From positions 62,001 to 126,000 of the forward strand of contig JAGPCY010000017.1 of the NCBI GenBank assembly GCA_018057825.1: a DNA stretch of 64,000 nt. Direction: 5' to 3'. The notes under the pieces are model-generated. The model did no database searches, was not told the DNA's origin, and saw only the letters and a list, made by a program, of their open reading frames with translations. The stretch is from Kofleriaceae bacterium (GTDB lineage Bacteria > Myxococcota_A > Polyangia > Haliangiales > Haliangiaceae). Of the stretch, positions 45,717-57,095 are shown one piece after another; position 1 is the stretch's first letter; each line of letters starts with the position of its first letter. The position numbers and the translations under genes were made by a program.

Positions 45717-48700
45717 TCAGAGCGCGCAGCGCAAGCCGAGGTAGTAGGTTACCAAGCCCTCCGGACGGCTGTGTGAGATCGCCAGCATGTCGGCTAGGCC
45801 CTCCGCACGGGTCTCCGACCACTCTCCCCCGCTGGCAATCGCTAGGCCCCGTTCGTCATGATCGTTCGTCCACTCTTGGACATTGCCCGCAAGATCGACG
45901 AGGCCGTAGGGACTCAGGTCTCCCGCGACCGAGCCGACCGGCATTGGGCTGACGGCTACTTCAAACACGACGTTCGCCGTGATCGCGCGCGTCGGGTCCC
46001 CCCACGGATAGTTGCGTCGCGGGTACGGGTTGATGCCGCCGCCGGGCAGCGACAACCCTCCGCGTAGCGCCTTCTGCCATTCTCCGCGCGTTGGCAAGCG
46101 CTTGCCGAGGAACGCGCAGTACGCACGCGCGCGCCCCCACGGCAGGCTGGTCACCGGATACTCGGGCAGCATCGCGCGCTCGAGCTGCGCTGAGTCAGCG
46201 TAGATCGGTGCGCGAATCCCGCTGAAGCTCGCCATGCTGGTGAACATCGAGTAGGCAGCGTTCGTGACCTCGGTCTGGTCGATCGCGAAGTCCGGCAGGG
46301 CCGAGACTCGCTCGTGCGCGGTATCTGCTTCCGACAGCATGCGCTCCGAGATGGGCTCACCCGGGCCGCCTTCGATGAACGGCCCGGCCGGGATCTCGAT
46401 CATGCCGGCCCAGGTGGCCTGGCAGGTCGGCACCGCGATCGTGAACTCCGGCGGCCTAGCGGCGCGCCGCGGGTACCCCGGCAGGGCGCGCACCGGGATC
46501 ACCGACGGTCCACACGGCGCCTCGCCGGCGCGGCCGCGGCCGTCGATGACCAGGAAGGCGCCGCCGCCCGAGGCCTCGACGGTGAACCGCCCCGGCTGTC
46601 CGGACACCGGACGGATCGTCGCGCGGGCCGTCGGGCGCACCGGCCCCGGCGCGTCGGGATCGGCGGGATCGGGATCGTGGATCGCGAGGCGCAGCGCCGG
46701 CAGCGCCCCGGCCTCGACCGGGCGGGCCCGGCCCCCGGGCGCGTCGACGACCGCCAGGGGTGGATCCCAGTCGAAGGGCGCCAGGGCGAGGGTGAAGCGC
46801 CCCAGATCGCGCTCGGCGATCGAGCGCTCGCGGTCGGCGGCGGCGGCGATGGTCCAACGATCGTAGGCCGCCAGGCCGACCCCCGCGGCGACGGTGACGG
46901 CCAGCGCCGCCACGGCCACCGCGCGCCGGCGCGCCACCCGCCGCGACCGCGCCACCAGCTCGGTCGGGCGCAGGGCCTCGCCGCCCCGGCGGGTGTGCTC
47001 GGCGTCGAGCTCGGCCAGGGCGCCCGGGTGGAGCTCGAGCTCGCGCAGCTCGGCCCTCGACAGCAGGCTGACCCCGCCGCCGCGGGCGCGCCGCAGGTGA
47101 TAACGGACCTGCTCCATGGCCCGGCGCCGCGCCAGGTCCTGGCGATCGAGCCAGCCCAGGACCCGCGGCACCAGGCTGTCGTGGGCCAGCTCCCAGCGCG
47201 GCTCGGCGCCGCGCACCGGCGCCACCAGGCCCTGGGCGCGCAGCACCTCGAGGACGGCGACCACCGCGGCGCCGTCGCCGCCGGCCAGCGCGATCAGCTC
47301 GGCCTCGTCGCGGGTGGCCCGGCTGCTGGCGGTGGTGACCAGGGCGATGAAGAGCTCGCGGGCGATCGCCCCCTGGGCCGGGGTCAGCTCGGTCTCGAGG
47401 ACGCGCTCGAGGTGCTCGCCGACCACCGCGGTGAACCCGCCGAGCGCCTGGTAGTGGGCCAGCGTGAGCCGAGGCTCGTCGTCGGGCAGCGCGTCGTAGA
47501 GCGCCGCGCCGACGAGCTGCAGGTGAGGCGGGAACACCGCCGGCGCGTCGCCCCAGCCGAGCTCGGGCCCCATGGCCCCCGCGGCGGCGACCAGATCGCC
47601 CACCACCGCGGCGATCAGCGCCGGCTCGACCTCGATCCGCCGCTCGGCCAGGGGCGTCACCAGGGCCAGCTCGGCGGCCTCGCGGGTGAGCGGGCCGATG
47701 CGCACGACCGGCGCCGGCGCGCCGACCAGCTCGGCGCGATCGAGGAGCCGGGCCAGGAAGTCCTCGCGCACCGACAGGACCACCGCGACCTCGGGCGCCG
47801 GCTCGCGCACCAGGGCCAGGATCGCGGTCAGCTCCGGGTGATCGCCGAGGAGGAGCGCCTCGACCTGATCGAGGACGACGACCACCCGGCCGGCGCCGGC
47901 GCGCCGATCGAGCGCGGTCGCCAGATCCGGCGCCCCCGGCGCCAGGGCCTCGACGAGCGTCGCCAGCGGCGTCGCCCGCCCCGAGGCGTAGAGCCCGAGG
48001 ACGCCGAGCTGCGCGAGCCGCGGCACCAGGCCGGCGCGCAGGAGCGAGGTCTTGCCGACGCCCGACGGCGCGGTCACCACGACGGCGCTGCGAAACAGCA
48101 CGTGATCGAGGAGCAGCGCGCGCTCGCGATCGCGCCCGCACAGGCGCTCGGCGTCGGCCTCGGTCAAGGACGCCAGGCGGACGAACGGTGGCCGGGGCGG
48201 TGGCGGCGCCGCGGCCTCGCGGGCCAAGGCCGCCGCGAACTCGGCCGCGCTCGGGTAGCGCTCGCGGGGCTCGAGGGCGAGGGCGCGCGCCAGGACCGCG
48301 CGCAGGTGGGGATCGGCGATGCCGTCGAGGGGCGGCACCAGGTCGCGCGCGCTCGTGCGGCGCCAGCCGGTGAGGAGCGTCACCAGCACCAGCCCGACCG
48401 CGAACACGTCAGAGCGCGCGTCGACCCGGCCGTCGTGGAGCTGCTCGGGCGCCATGAAGGCCGGGGTGCCGCCGGCCGACGCCGCGGGCTCGGCCTGGCG
48501 CAGGCGCGCCAGCCCGAAGTCGAGGAGCACCAGGCGCTCGCCGCCGCGGGCCTCGACCACCATCGCGTTGGCCGGCTTGACGTCGGCGTGGACCAGGCCG
48601 GCCTCGTGGGCCGCGGCCAGCCCGGCCAGGAGCTGCCCGATCAGCGCGACCGCCCGCGGCGCCGGCAGCGGTCCGTCGGCGCACAGCGCGGCCAAGGTCG

Positions 48701-49688
48701 ATCCGCGCAAGAGCTCCATCGCGTAGAACAGCCGCCCGTCGTGGCTGACGTCGGCCTGATAGATGCGCACGACGTTGGGATGATCGAGGCGCCCGACCGC
48801 GCGGATCTCGTGGAGGAACAGCCGACCATCGGCGCTGGTCGGATCGAGGTCGTCGTGGAGGAGCTTGATCGCGACGTCGCGATCGACCGCGAGCTGGCGC
48901 GCGCGATAGACCGCGCCGAAGGAGCCGCGGGCCAGCTCCTCGTCGAGGCGGAACCGCCCGGGCAAGACCGTGCCGACGCCGGTGACGCCGACCGACGCCG
49001 AGCCCGACGCCCCGCTCCGCCGCGAGCGCAGGAGCTCGAGCTCGGGAGCCACGGGCGGCGGCGTCAGGATCGAGGCCACCCGCGCGGTCGGACGCACGCG
49101 GCACTCGCCGAGGGCCGCGCCCAGGTAGCGCCCGAGGCTGGCCAGGGTGATCGTGCCGGTGGTCGGATCGAGCGCGGCCCCGGCCAGGGCCGCCGCCAGG
49201 CTGGCGACGACGTCGTCGCCCGGCGCGGCCACGACCACCAGCGGATCGCTTGCCTCGAGGGCGGCCACGCTCGCGGTCACCACCGACGCCTCGGGCCAGG
49301 TCGGCGCGGCGAGGACGATCACGGTCGGCGCGGTCACCGCGCGCAGTCGCTCGCCGAGCCAGGACAGCGCCAGGCTCGCGTCGTCGGGGTAGCGCTCGGC
49401 CTCGGCGGCGAGGATCACGGACGGCGCGCCGGCGATCATCGCCAGCGGCGCGGCGAGGACGATCAGGGCGATGGCCGGCGCCGCCGCGCCGAGCTCGTCG
49501 ACCGCGCGCTTGAGCTCGAGCCGATCGACGGCGCCGTCGACCGGCCGGGCGACCCGCCAGCCGGCGCCGCTGCCCAGGAGGGTCTCGGCGATCTGGGTCG
49601 CAGATGCGCTGGCCGCGATCGCGAGCAAGGCGGCGCCGCCCCGCCCGGCCCCGGCGTCGCCGTCGTGACCCATACCCGGCACGTCCAT
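45717..49688 (-). CDS. Ser/Thr kinase - STAND NTPase - FGE fusion with degenerate caspase-like N-terminus
   Basis: 1323 aa. Residues ~15-195 look like a caspase-type domain that lost its dyad: the two core strands end in IVLAAPLAM and VIVLAAPTW where His and Cys would be, and the tail DPTTGTITLASLGRYL fits the family's C-terminal helix. Residues ~245-490 are a kinase with G-loop ARGSFGAV, Lys275, HADVKPAN (Asp369) and DFG at 390-392. Residues ~510-910 form an nSTAND1-type NTPase (CGRDRE, P-loop TAPSGVGKTS near 540, VVVLDQVEALL). A TM helix lies near 920-945, a linker follows, and an FGE domain covers ~1090-1323 (KRLPTRGEWQKAL, LVDLAGNVQEWTND, YLGLRCAL). The FGE part is visibly lower in GC than the rest. 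Start ATG 49688 has TATCGT 9 nt upstream. Confidence 0.85.
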   Translation of the reverse strand: MDVPGMGHDGDAGAGRGGAALLAIAASASATQIAETLLGSGAGWRVARPVDGAVDRLELKRAVDELGAAAPAIALIVLAAPLAMIAGAPSVILAAEAERYPDDASLALSWLGERLRAVTAPTVIVLAAPTWPEASVVTASVAALEASDPLVVVAAPGDDVVASLAAALAGAALDPTTGTITLASLGRYLGAALGECRVRPTARVASILTPPPVAPELELLRSRRSGASGSASVGVTGVGTVLPGRFRLDEELARGSFGAVYRARQLAVDRDVAIKLLHDDLDPTSADGRLFLHEIRAVGRLDHPNVVRIYQADVSHDGRLFYAMELLRGSTLAALCADGPLPAPRAVALIGQLLAGLAAAHEAGLVHADVKPANAMVVEARGGERLVLLDFGLARLRQAEPAASAGGTPAFMAPEQLHDGRVDARSDVFAVGLVLVTLLTGWRRTSARDLVPPLDGIADPHLRAVLARALALEPRERYPSAAEFAAALAREAAAPPPPRPPFVRLASLTEADAERLCGRDRERALLLDHVLFRSAVVVTAPSGVGKTSLLRAGLVPRLAQLGVLGLYASGRATPLATLVEALAPGAPDLATALDRRAGAGRVVVVLDQVEALLLGDHPELTAILALVREPAPEVAVVLSVREDFLARLLDRAELVGAPAPVVRIGPLTREAAELALVTPLAERRIEVEPALIAAVVGDLVAAAGAMGPELGWGDAPAVFPPHLQLVGAALYDALPDDEPRLTLAHYQALGGFTAVVGEHLERVLETELTPAQGAIARELFIALVTTASSRATRDEAELIALAGGDGAAVVAVLEVLRAQGLVAPVRGAEPRWELAHDSLVPRVLGWLDRQDLARRRAMEQVRYHLRRARGGGVSLLSRAELRELELHPGALAELDAEHTRRGGEALRPTELVARSRRVARRRAVAVAALAVTVAAGVGLAAYDRWTIAAAADRERSIAERDLGRFTLALAPFDWDPPLAVVDAPGGRARPVEAGALPALRLAIHDPDPADPDAPGPVRPTARATIRPVSGQPGRFTVEASGGGAFLVIDGRGRAGEAPCGPSVIPVRALPGYPRRAARPPEFTIAVPTCQATWAGMIEIPAGPFIEGGPGEPISERMLSEADTAHERVSALPDFAIDQTEVTNAAYSMFTSMASFSGIRAPIYADSAQLERAMLPEYPVTSLPWGRARAYCAFLGKRLPTRGEWQKALRGGLSLPGGGINPYPRRNYPWGDPTRAITANVVFEVAVSPMPVGSVAGDLSPYGLVDLAGNVQEWTNDHDERGLAIASGGEWSETRAEGLADMLAISHSRPEGLVTYYLGLRCAL

Positions 49689-49858
49689 ACAGGGACGACG
49701 ATACTCCAACGCGGCGCGGCCGGCGCCGACCGGCGTCCGGGGAGCGCCGACCGCCGCATCCGGCCGCCGACCGCATCCGGCCGCCGAGGCGCCGGGATCG
49801 GCCCTCCGGCGACCGGTTTCCTCCGGCGCCCAGGCCGCGAGTCGCGCCCAAGCTGCTA

Positions 49859-49913
49859 GAATCACGAGATTCACCCCTGGCCGAGATGAACGATTCTGCG
49901 TAACCGATTCGTC
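49859..49913 (+). promoter_or_regulatory. Putative control region of the carotenoid operon
   Basis: An AT-richer patch upstream of crtY with GATTC at 49868, 49892 and 49906 and an inverted GAATC-ACGA-GATTC at 49859-49872. GAAC (49888-49891) and CGTC (49910-49913), 18 nt apart, resemble an ECF-sigma promoter of the kind used for light-induced carotenoid genes in Myxococcus. The match is short and remains a hypothesis. Confidence 0.35.
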
Positions 49914-49933
49914 CGCCATCGCTCCAAGGCCAG

Positions 49934-51070
49934 GTGACGTACGACCTCGTCATCGTCGGCGGAGGCCTCCAGGCGGCGCTCATCGCCGTGGCGGTCCACG
50001 CCCGCGCGCCCGGACGCCGCATCGCGATCCTCGAGCGCGGCGAGCGCCTCGGCGGCAACCACACCTGGTGCTTCCACGCCACCGACGTGTCGCCGCGCAT
50101 GGCTGAGCACCTAGGGCCGCTGATCGGCCACCGCTGGGGCGGCTACGACGTCGCGTTCCCACGCTATCGCCGGACCCTCGCCAGCGGCTACGCCGCGATC
50201 CCGAGCGACCGCGTCGACCCGGTGGTGCGCGGCCTTGGCCCCACCGTCGAGGTGATCGATCGCGCCACCGCGAGCGCGGTTGGCCCCGGGCGAGTCGAGC
50301 TGACCGACGGCCGCGAGTTCACCGCGCCGTGGGTGATCGACGCCCGCGGCCCCGACCATCACGTCGGCGTCGGCGGCTACCAGAAGTTCGTCGGCGTCGA
50401 GCTGGTCCTCGATCGCCCGCACGGCGTCACGCGCCCGCTGCTCATGGACGCGCGGGTCGCGCAGATCGACGGCTACCGCTTCCTGTACGTCTTGCCGCTC
50501 GCGCCCGATCGCTTGCTGGTCGAGGACACGTACTTCAGCGCCGGCGCGTACCTCGACGTCGCGACCGTCGCCGCCCGCGCCCGGGCCTACGCCGAGGAGA
50601 ACGGCTGGCGCGGCCAGCTCGTGCGCACCGAGTCGGGGGTCTTGCCCCTGGCCTGGCAGGCCGACGTGGTCGAGCCGGTCCCCGGCCTCCTCGTCGCGGG
50701 CTACGCCGGGGGCTGGTTCCACCCGGTGACCGGCTACTCGCTGCCGATGGCGGCCCGCCTCGCCGAGGCCATCGCCGACGGCCTGGCCACCGACGATCTG
50801 CCGGGCGCGGTCGCGGCCGCGGTCGCGGCCCAGCGCGCCCAGCTCGGGTTCGCGACCCGGCTGGTGTGGATGATGTTCCGGTGGTTCCCGGCCGGCGAGC
50901 GGCGCGGCGTGCTCGAGCACTTCTACCGCCTGCCCCCCGACACGATCGGTCGCTTCTACGCGCTCACCATGACCCGCGCCGATCGCGCGCGGGTGTTCTT
51001 GCGTCGCCCGCCCCGCGGGCTGTCGTGGCGTGCCGTCCTGTCGGGCGGCGCTACTTTGGAGGCCCGATGA
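49934..51070 (+). CDS. crtY: Lycopene beta-cyclase (CrtY type)
   Basis: A 378-aa flavoprotein. The dinucleotide-binding motif YDLVIVGGGLQAALIA at the N-terminus, GNHTWCFH near residue 42, WVIDARGP, YQKFVGVEL, LPLAPDRLLVEDTYFS and YAGGWFHPVTGYSLP are characteristic of proteobacterial CrtY cyclases, which convert lycopene to beta-carotene. This is the single-chain bacterial CrtY, not the heterodimeric CrtYc/CrtYd known from Myxococcus. GTG start at 49934. First gene of the seven-gene operon. The stop overlaps the ATG of crtE (ATGA). Confidence 0.95.
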   Translation: MTYDLVIVGGGLQAALIAVAVHARAPGRRIAILERGERLGGNHTWCFHATDVSPRMAEHLGPLIGHRWGGYDVAFPRYRRTLASGYAAIPSDRVDPVVRGLGPTVEVIDRATASAVGPGRVELTDGREFTAPWVIDARGPDHHVGVGGYQKFVGVELVLDRPHGVTRPLLMDARVAQIDGYRFLYVLPLAPDRLLVEDTYFSAGAYLDVATVAARARAYAEENGWRGQLVRTESGVLPLAWQADVVEPVPGLLVAGYAGGWFHPVTGYSLPMAARLAEAIADGLATDDLPGAVAAAVAAQRAQLGFATRLVWMMFRWFPAGERRGVLEHFYRLPPDTIGRFYALTMTRADRARVFLRRPPRGLSWRAVLSGGATLEAR

Positions 51071-52087
51071 GCCAGCTCGCGCCGCGTCCACAACCGCTGC
51101 CGCTCCTGGCCGACGCGCTCGATCGCGGCTGGGAGGCGTGCGACCTCGACCCCGGCGTGCCCGCCGCGCTGTGGGCCCAGGCCCTGACCGGTCCCCTCGA
51201 CGAGTTCGTCCGCCGGCCGGGCAAGGAGCTGCGGACCACGCTGTGCGCCCTGGGCTGGACCCTGGGCGGCGGCGTCGGGCCGATGCCGACCGCGGTCGCG
51301 GTGGTGATCGACGCGCTCCACGCCGGCTCGCTCATCATCGACGATCTCGAGGACGGCGCCGGCGAGCGCCGCGGCGCGCCGGCCTTCCATCAGCTCTACG
51401 GCGACGCCCTGGCGATCAACAGCGGCAACTGGCTCTACTTCTGGGCCCTCGAGCAACTCGAGCAGCTCGAGCACCTCGCCGAGCTCGGCTCGTCGCCGAC
51501 GGCGCAGCTCCACCTGCACCGGCGCGCCCTCGCGACCTTGCGCGTCTGCCACCAGGGTCAGGCCCTCGATCTGCGGGCGCGGGCCAGCGAGGTCGAGCAC
51601 GGCAAGCTAGCGCCGGTGTGCGCGGCGATCACCCGCGGCAAGACCGCGGCGCTGGCCGGGTTCGCGATGGAGCTCGCGGCCGCCGCGGCCGGCGCCACCG
51701 CCGACGACGCCGCCGCGATCGGCGGCCTGGGCGCGACCACCGGCACCGCGCTCCAGATGCTCGACGATCTCGGCAGCCTGACCCGCGGCCGTCGGGCCAA
51801 GGGCCTCGAGGATCTGCGCGGTCAACGCGTGACCTGGCCGTGGGCCTGGCTGGCCGAGGTCGCCGACGAGGTCGCCGTGGTCCGGGCCCAGCATCGCCTG
51901 CGCGGCCAGCCGAGCGACGACGCCCTCGAGGCCCTGGCCGACGATCTCTACGCCGCGATCGCGCCGGTCGGCCGGCGCCACATCCGCGGCACCTTCGCGG
52001 CCGGCCTCGCCGCCGCCCGCGCTCGCTCCGGCGACCACCCGGCCCTGGCCGGCCTGGCCGCCCTGTTCGCTCGCATGGAGGACAGCT

Positions 52088-52095
<8 letters not shown>
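51067..52095 (+). CDS. crtE: Polyprenyl (geranylgeranyl) diphosphate synthase
   Basis: 342 aa. The first aspartate-rich motif is intact in SLIIDDLEDGAGERRG (DDxxD). The second, LQMLDDLGSLTRGR, reads DDLGS, lacking the final Asp usually seen in DDxxD. CHQGQALDLRARAS and KTAALAGFAMELAA follow the usual family order. It should supply GGPP to CrtB. Ser for Asp in the second motif may lower Mg-substrate binding or alter chain length. It is coupled to crtY by ATGA and overlaps crtI by 8 nt. Confidence 0.9.
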
Positions 52096-54586
<2,491 letters not shown>

Positions 54587-54603
<17 letters not shown>

Positions 54604-55213
54604 CGCCGCCCCGGTCGGGGCGCCGGCCACCCGACCGTCGACGCCGGACCGCTCGACCAATCCGTTTCTGGTCTACGTCGGCCGGATCCGCGAGTTCGAT
54701 CGCACCGACTGGCAGGTCTACATCGTGTGGATCGGCATGATGCTCGGCCTGGTCTTCTCGACCGCCGGGTTCCTGGCCTTCGGCCACGCCCACGGCGTGC
54801 GGTTCCCGGTCGAGGCGTGGCTGGTGCCGATCGGCGCCGCGATCTTCTCGGTCGCGATCGCGATCGACACGATCGGCCATCGCACGATCTACAAGGAGGC
54901 GCTCAAGGGCGGCGAGGCGCTGATCCACCAGATCACGATCGTCAACGGCGTCGCGAGCTGCGTGCTCCTGGTCCTGGCCTACGCCCACCGCGGCGCGGTC
55001 ATCCCGGCCATGGTCACGACCGGCCTGTCGTTCATGTTCAGCGTCTTCGACGAGGGCTTCCACTGGAAGCGCTACACCTCGTCCCAGGCCGACCCGGTCG
55101 AGATGTGGTCCCACGTCGGGATCTTCCTCGGCCACGGCATCATGATGGTCGGCTGGTGGTGGTTCTGGGCCCTCGGCTATCCGGGCGTGGCCGCGACCCT
55201 GGGCGCGCTGTGA
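54587..55213 (+). CDS. Unknown polytopic membrane protein of the carotenoid operon
   Basis: 208 aa with four to five hydrophobic helices (WIGMMLGLVFSTAGFLAF, WLVPIGAAIFSVAIAID, NGVASCVLLVLAYAH, AMVTTGLSFMFSVF, IMMVGWWWFWALGYPG). Conserved-looking polar spots sit at membrane edges: DTIGHRTIYKEALKGGEALIH, DEGFHWKRY and SHVGIFLGHG. Several histidines face the same side, which could suggest a membrane di-metal or quinone site, but there is no HxxHH hydroxylase pattern. I do not recognise the family. It is embedded between crtB (17-nt overlap) and a glycosyltransferase (GTGA overlap), which argues for a role in carotenoid modification or placement. Confidence 0.75.
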
Positions 55214-56334
55214 TCACCGCGCTGGCGATCGCGATCGTGGCCCTGGCGCCGGTCGGCGTGGTGGTCTGGCGCTGGCGGCTGGCCCAGGTCGCCCGCCTGG
55301 CGCCATGTCCAGCCAAGGCGCCGAACGCGCGGGTGTCGATCGTGATCCCGGCCCGCGACGAGGCCCACAACCTGCCGCGGCTCCTGGCGTCGATCGCCCG
55401 CCTCGGGGTCCGGCCCCACGAGGTCATCGTCGTCGACGATCACTCGACCGACGGCACCGGCGACCTGGCGCGCGCGGCCGGCGCGATCGTCGTGACGCCG
55501 GCGCCGCTGCCACCCGGCTGGCTCGGCAAGTCGTGGGCGTGTGCCGCCGGCGCCGCCCGCGCCACCGGCGATCACCTGTTGTTCACCGACGCCGACACCG
55601 AGCATGGACCGGCCTCGCTCGAGCTGGCCCTGGCCCGCGCCACCGAGGCCGAGCTGGTGTCGATCATCCCGACCCACCGCATCGAGGCCGGGTGGGAGCG
55701 GCTGCAAGGCGGGTTTCAGCTCATGCTCCTGGTCGCCGGCCGCGCCGGCGCCACCGCGACCCGCGGCGCGCGCCGCTACAGCATCGGCCAGTACCTCCTG
55801 TTCACCCGCGAGGCCTACCAGCGCCTCGGGGGCCACGCCGCGGTGGCCGGCCAGATCGCCGAGGATCTCCACCTGGCGGCCAAGGTCGTCGACGGAGGCG
55901 GTCGCTTCGCGCTGCTCCACGCCCCCGGCGCGCTCGGCGTGCGCATGTACCCCGAGGGGCTGGGCGCGTTCTTGCGCGGCTGGCGGCGCAGCTTCCGCGC
56001 CGGGATGGCGGCGGCCGGCGGCGGCGGCGCGGCCGAGATGATCGCGGTGGTGGCCTGGCTCCTCGGCGTGCCCCTGGGCCTGGCGCTGGCGGCCGCGGCC
56101 GGCAGCGCGACCTGGCTGGCGATCGCCGGCGCGGCCTACCTCGCGACCGCGGCGATGCTGGCTCGCGATCAACGCGCGGTCGCGCGCGTGCCGTGGTGGA
56201 GCGCGCTGGCCTTCCCGCTGCCGGTCCTCGCCTTCATCGCGGTCAGCGCCGCGGCCGGCCTCGATCACCTGCGCGGCGCGCCGGTGCGGTGGCGCGGCCG
56301 CACGGTGGCGCTGCCGACCGGGAGCGAGCCATGA
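55210..56334 (+). CDS. Membrane-bound family 2 glycosyltransferase (CrtQ-like)
   Basis: 374 aa. N-terminal TM helix, then the GT-A domain with VSIVIPARDEAHNLP, EVIVVDDHSTDGTGD, LPPGWLGKSWACAAG, LLFTDADTEHG (DxD) and GQYLLFTREAYQRLGG, followed by AEDLHLAAKVV (Glu-Asp catalytic region). Three C-terminal TM helices complete the protein. The PPGW.GK..A..G block is characteristic of the CrtQ/diaponeurosporenoate glycosyltransferase group. It would glycosylate a hydroxylated or carboxylated carotenoid (inferred from position and family). No carotenoid hydroxylase is evident in the operon. It is coupled to the genes on both sides by GTGA and ATGA overlaps. Confidence 0.85.
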   Translation: MITALAIAIVALAPVGVVVWRWRLAQVARLAPCPAKAPNARVSIVIPARDEAHNLPRLLASIARLGVRPHEVIVVDDHSTDGTGDLARAAGAIVVTPAPLPPGWLGKSWACAAGAARATGDHLLFTDADTEHGPASLELALARATEAELVSIIPTHRIEAGWERLQGGFQLMLLVAGRAGATATRGARRYSIGQYLLFTREAYQRLGGHAAVAGQIAEDLHLAAKVVDGGGRFALLHAPGALGVRMYPEGLGAFLRGWRRSFRAGMAAAGGGGAAEMIAVVAWLLGVPLGLALAAAAGSATWLAIAGAAYLATAAMLARDQRAVARVPWWSALAFPLPVLAFIAVSAAAGLDHLRGAPVRWRGRTVALPTGSEP

Positions 56335-57035
56335 CCGCGACCACCGCCCTGGCGCCGCCGGCGCCGCGCTGGTGGCAGCTCCTCTACAGCCCGCGAGCCT
56401 GGCGCGCGCGCATGGCCGCCACCAAGGCCGGCTTCGAGGCCGAGCACCTGGCGTGGAACTACGGCGCGGTCGCGCCCCACGTCGCGCCGGGCGCCCGCGT
56501 CCTCGATCTCGGCGCCTGGGACTGTCGACTCCTGGCCGCGCTGCGCGATCGCCTGGGCGCGCGCGTGGTCGGGGCCGACGTGGTCGACAAGAACGCGACC
56601 GACGTCGAGCTGCGCCTGCTCGCCGACGGCCGGGTGCCGACCGCACCCGACGAGCGCTTCGACGTGGTGCTCCTGCTCTACGTCCTCCACCACGCCGCCG
56701 ACGATCGCGCGGTCCTGGCCGAGGCCCGACGGCTCCTGGCGCCGGGCGGCGTGATCGTGGTCGGCGAGGATCGCGCCGACTCCTGGCGGGCGCGGCTGCG
56801 CACCAAGGCCTTCCACGTCTGGCTCCTGATCTTCACGTTCATGGGCTGGCGCGGTCAGTTCCGCACCCCGGCCGGCTGGCGGACCCGCTTCGCCGAGGCC
56901 GGGCTGGCCGTGCGCGAGCACCGCGCCCTGGGCGCGACCCGCTGGTGGTTCCCCGAGAACGAGCTCTACGTCCTGGCCAAGGCCACGCCTGTCCGCTCGA
57001 CCGGACAGGTGTCGGGCGCGGCAGACGGCGCCTGA
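56331..57035 (+). CDS. SAM-dependent methyltransferase (class I)
   Basis: 234 aa. Motif I is ARVLDLGAWDCRLLAAL, with Trp-Asp where Gly-x-Gly is usual. The acidic loop is VVGADVVDKNATDVELR. Motif post-I/II is FDVVLLLYVLHHAADD, and LLAPGGVIVVGED is motif III. It belongs to the UbiE/type-11 methyltransferase-like group. As last gene of the crt operon it probably methylates a carotenoid, a sugar or a related lipid; the substrate is inferred only from position. The 3' end contains the palindrome at 56988-57009, so coding and regulatory functions overlap. Confidence 0.82.
   Translation: MTATTALAPPAPRWWQLLYSPRAWRARMAATKAGFEAEHLAWNYGAVAPHVAPGARVLDLGAWDCRLLAALRDRLGARVVGADVVDKNATDVELRLLADGRVPTAPDERFDVVLLLYVLHHAADDRAVLAEARRLLAPGGVIVVGEDRADSWRARLRTKAFHVWLLIFTFMGWRGQFRTPAGWRTRFAEAGLAVREHRALGATRWWFPENELYVLAKATPVRSTGQVSGAADGA
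56988..57009. promoter_or_regulatory. Palindromic activator site A (sigma54 mini-regulon)
   Basis: CCTGTCCG-N6-CGGACAGG, perfect 8-bp arms, inside the 3' end of the methyltransferase gene and 59 bp before the -24 element of the next promoter. It shares CCTGTC, TCGACCG and GACAGG with the site at 63921. Upstream activator sites for sigma54 systems typically have this size and position. Confidence 0.65.
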
Positions 57036-57067
57036 CGCGCAACCGCAAGGACGGCGCGGCCGAGGCG

Positions 57068-57083
57068 CGGCACGCCCGGTGCA
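57068..57083 (+). promoter_or_regulatory. Sigma54-type promoter of the cytochrome/monooxygenase lipoprotein gene
   Basis: CGGCACG - CCCG - GTGCA: -24 box differs from consensus only at its first base, -12 box only at its first base, and spacing is correct. The predicted start site (57094) is 2 nt before the ATG, so the mRNA would be nearly leaderless. Confidence 0.7.
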
Positions 57084-57095
57084 ATCGGCTGGGGC

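Larger units (their letters stand above)
43980..46450. other. Low-GC patch spanning two genes and the FGE end of a kinase gene
   Basis: Base composition and codon choice change just after the GAF-AAA+ gene and return to the local norm near 46450. In one 60-nt line at 44881 I count 33 G+C (55%), at 45721 38 of 60 (63%), against 42 of 60 at 52441. Codons ending in A or T are common here and rare elsewhere. The right edge falls inside the kinase gene at the start of its FGE domain. No flanking repeat, integrase or tRNA was seen. Confidence 0.6.

Noticed and set aside
45717-46450. Diversity-generating retroelement target (FGE-type variable protein)
   Set aside because: No reverse transcriptase, no template repeat and no A-rich variable region near the FGE C-terminus in this window.
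43980-46450. Prophage or integrative element
   Set aside because: No integrase, transposase, tRNA or flanking direct repeat could be seen at the composition boundaries.
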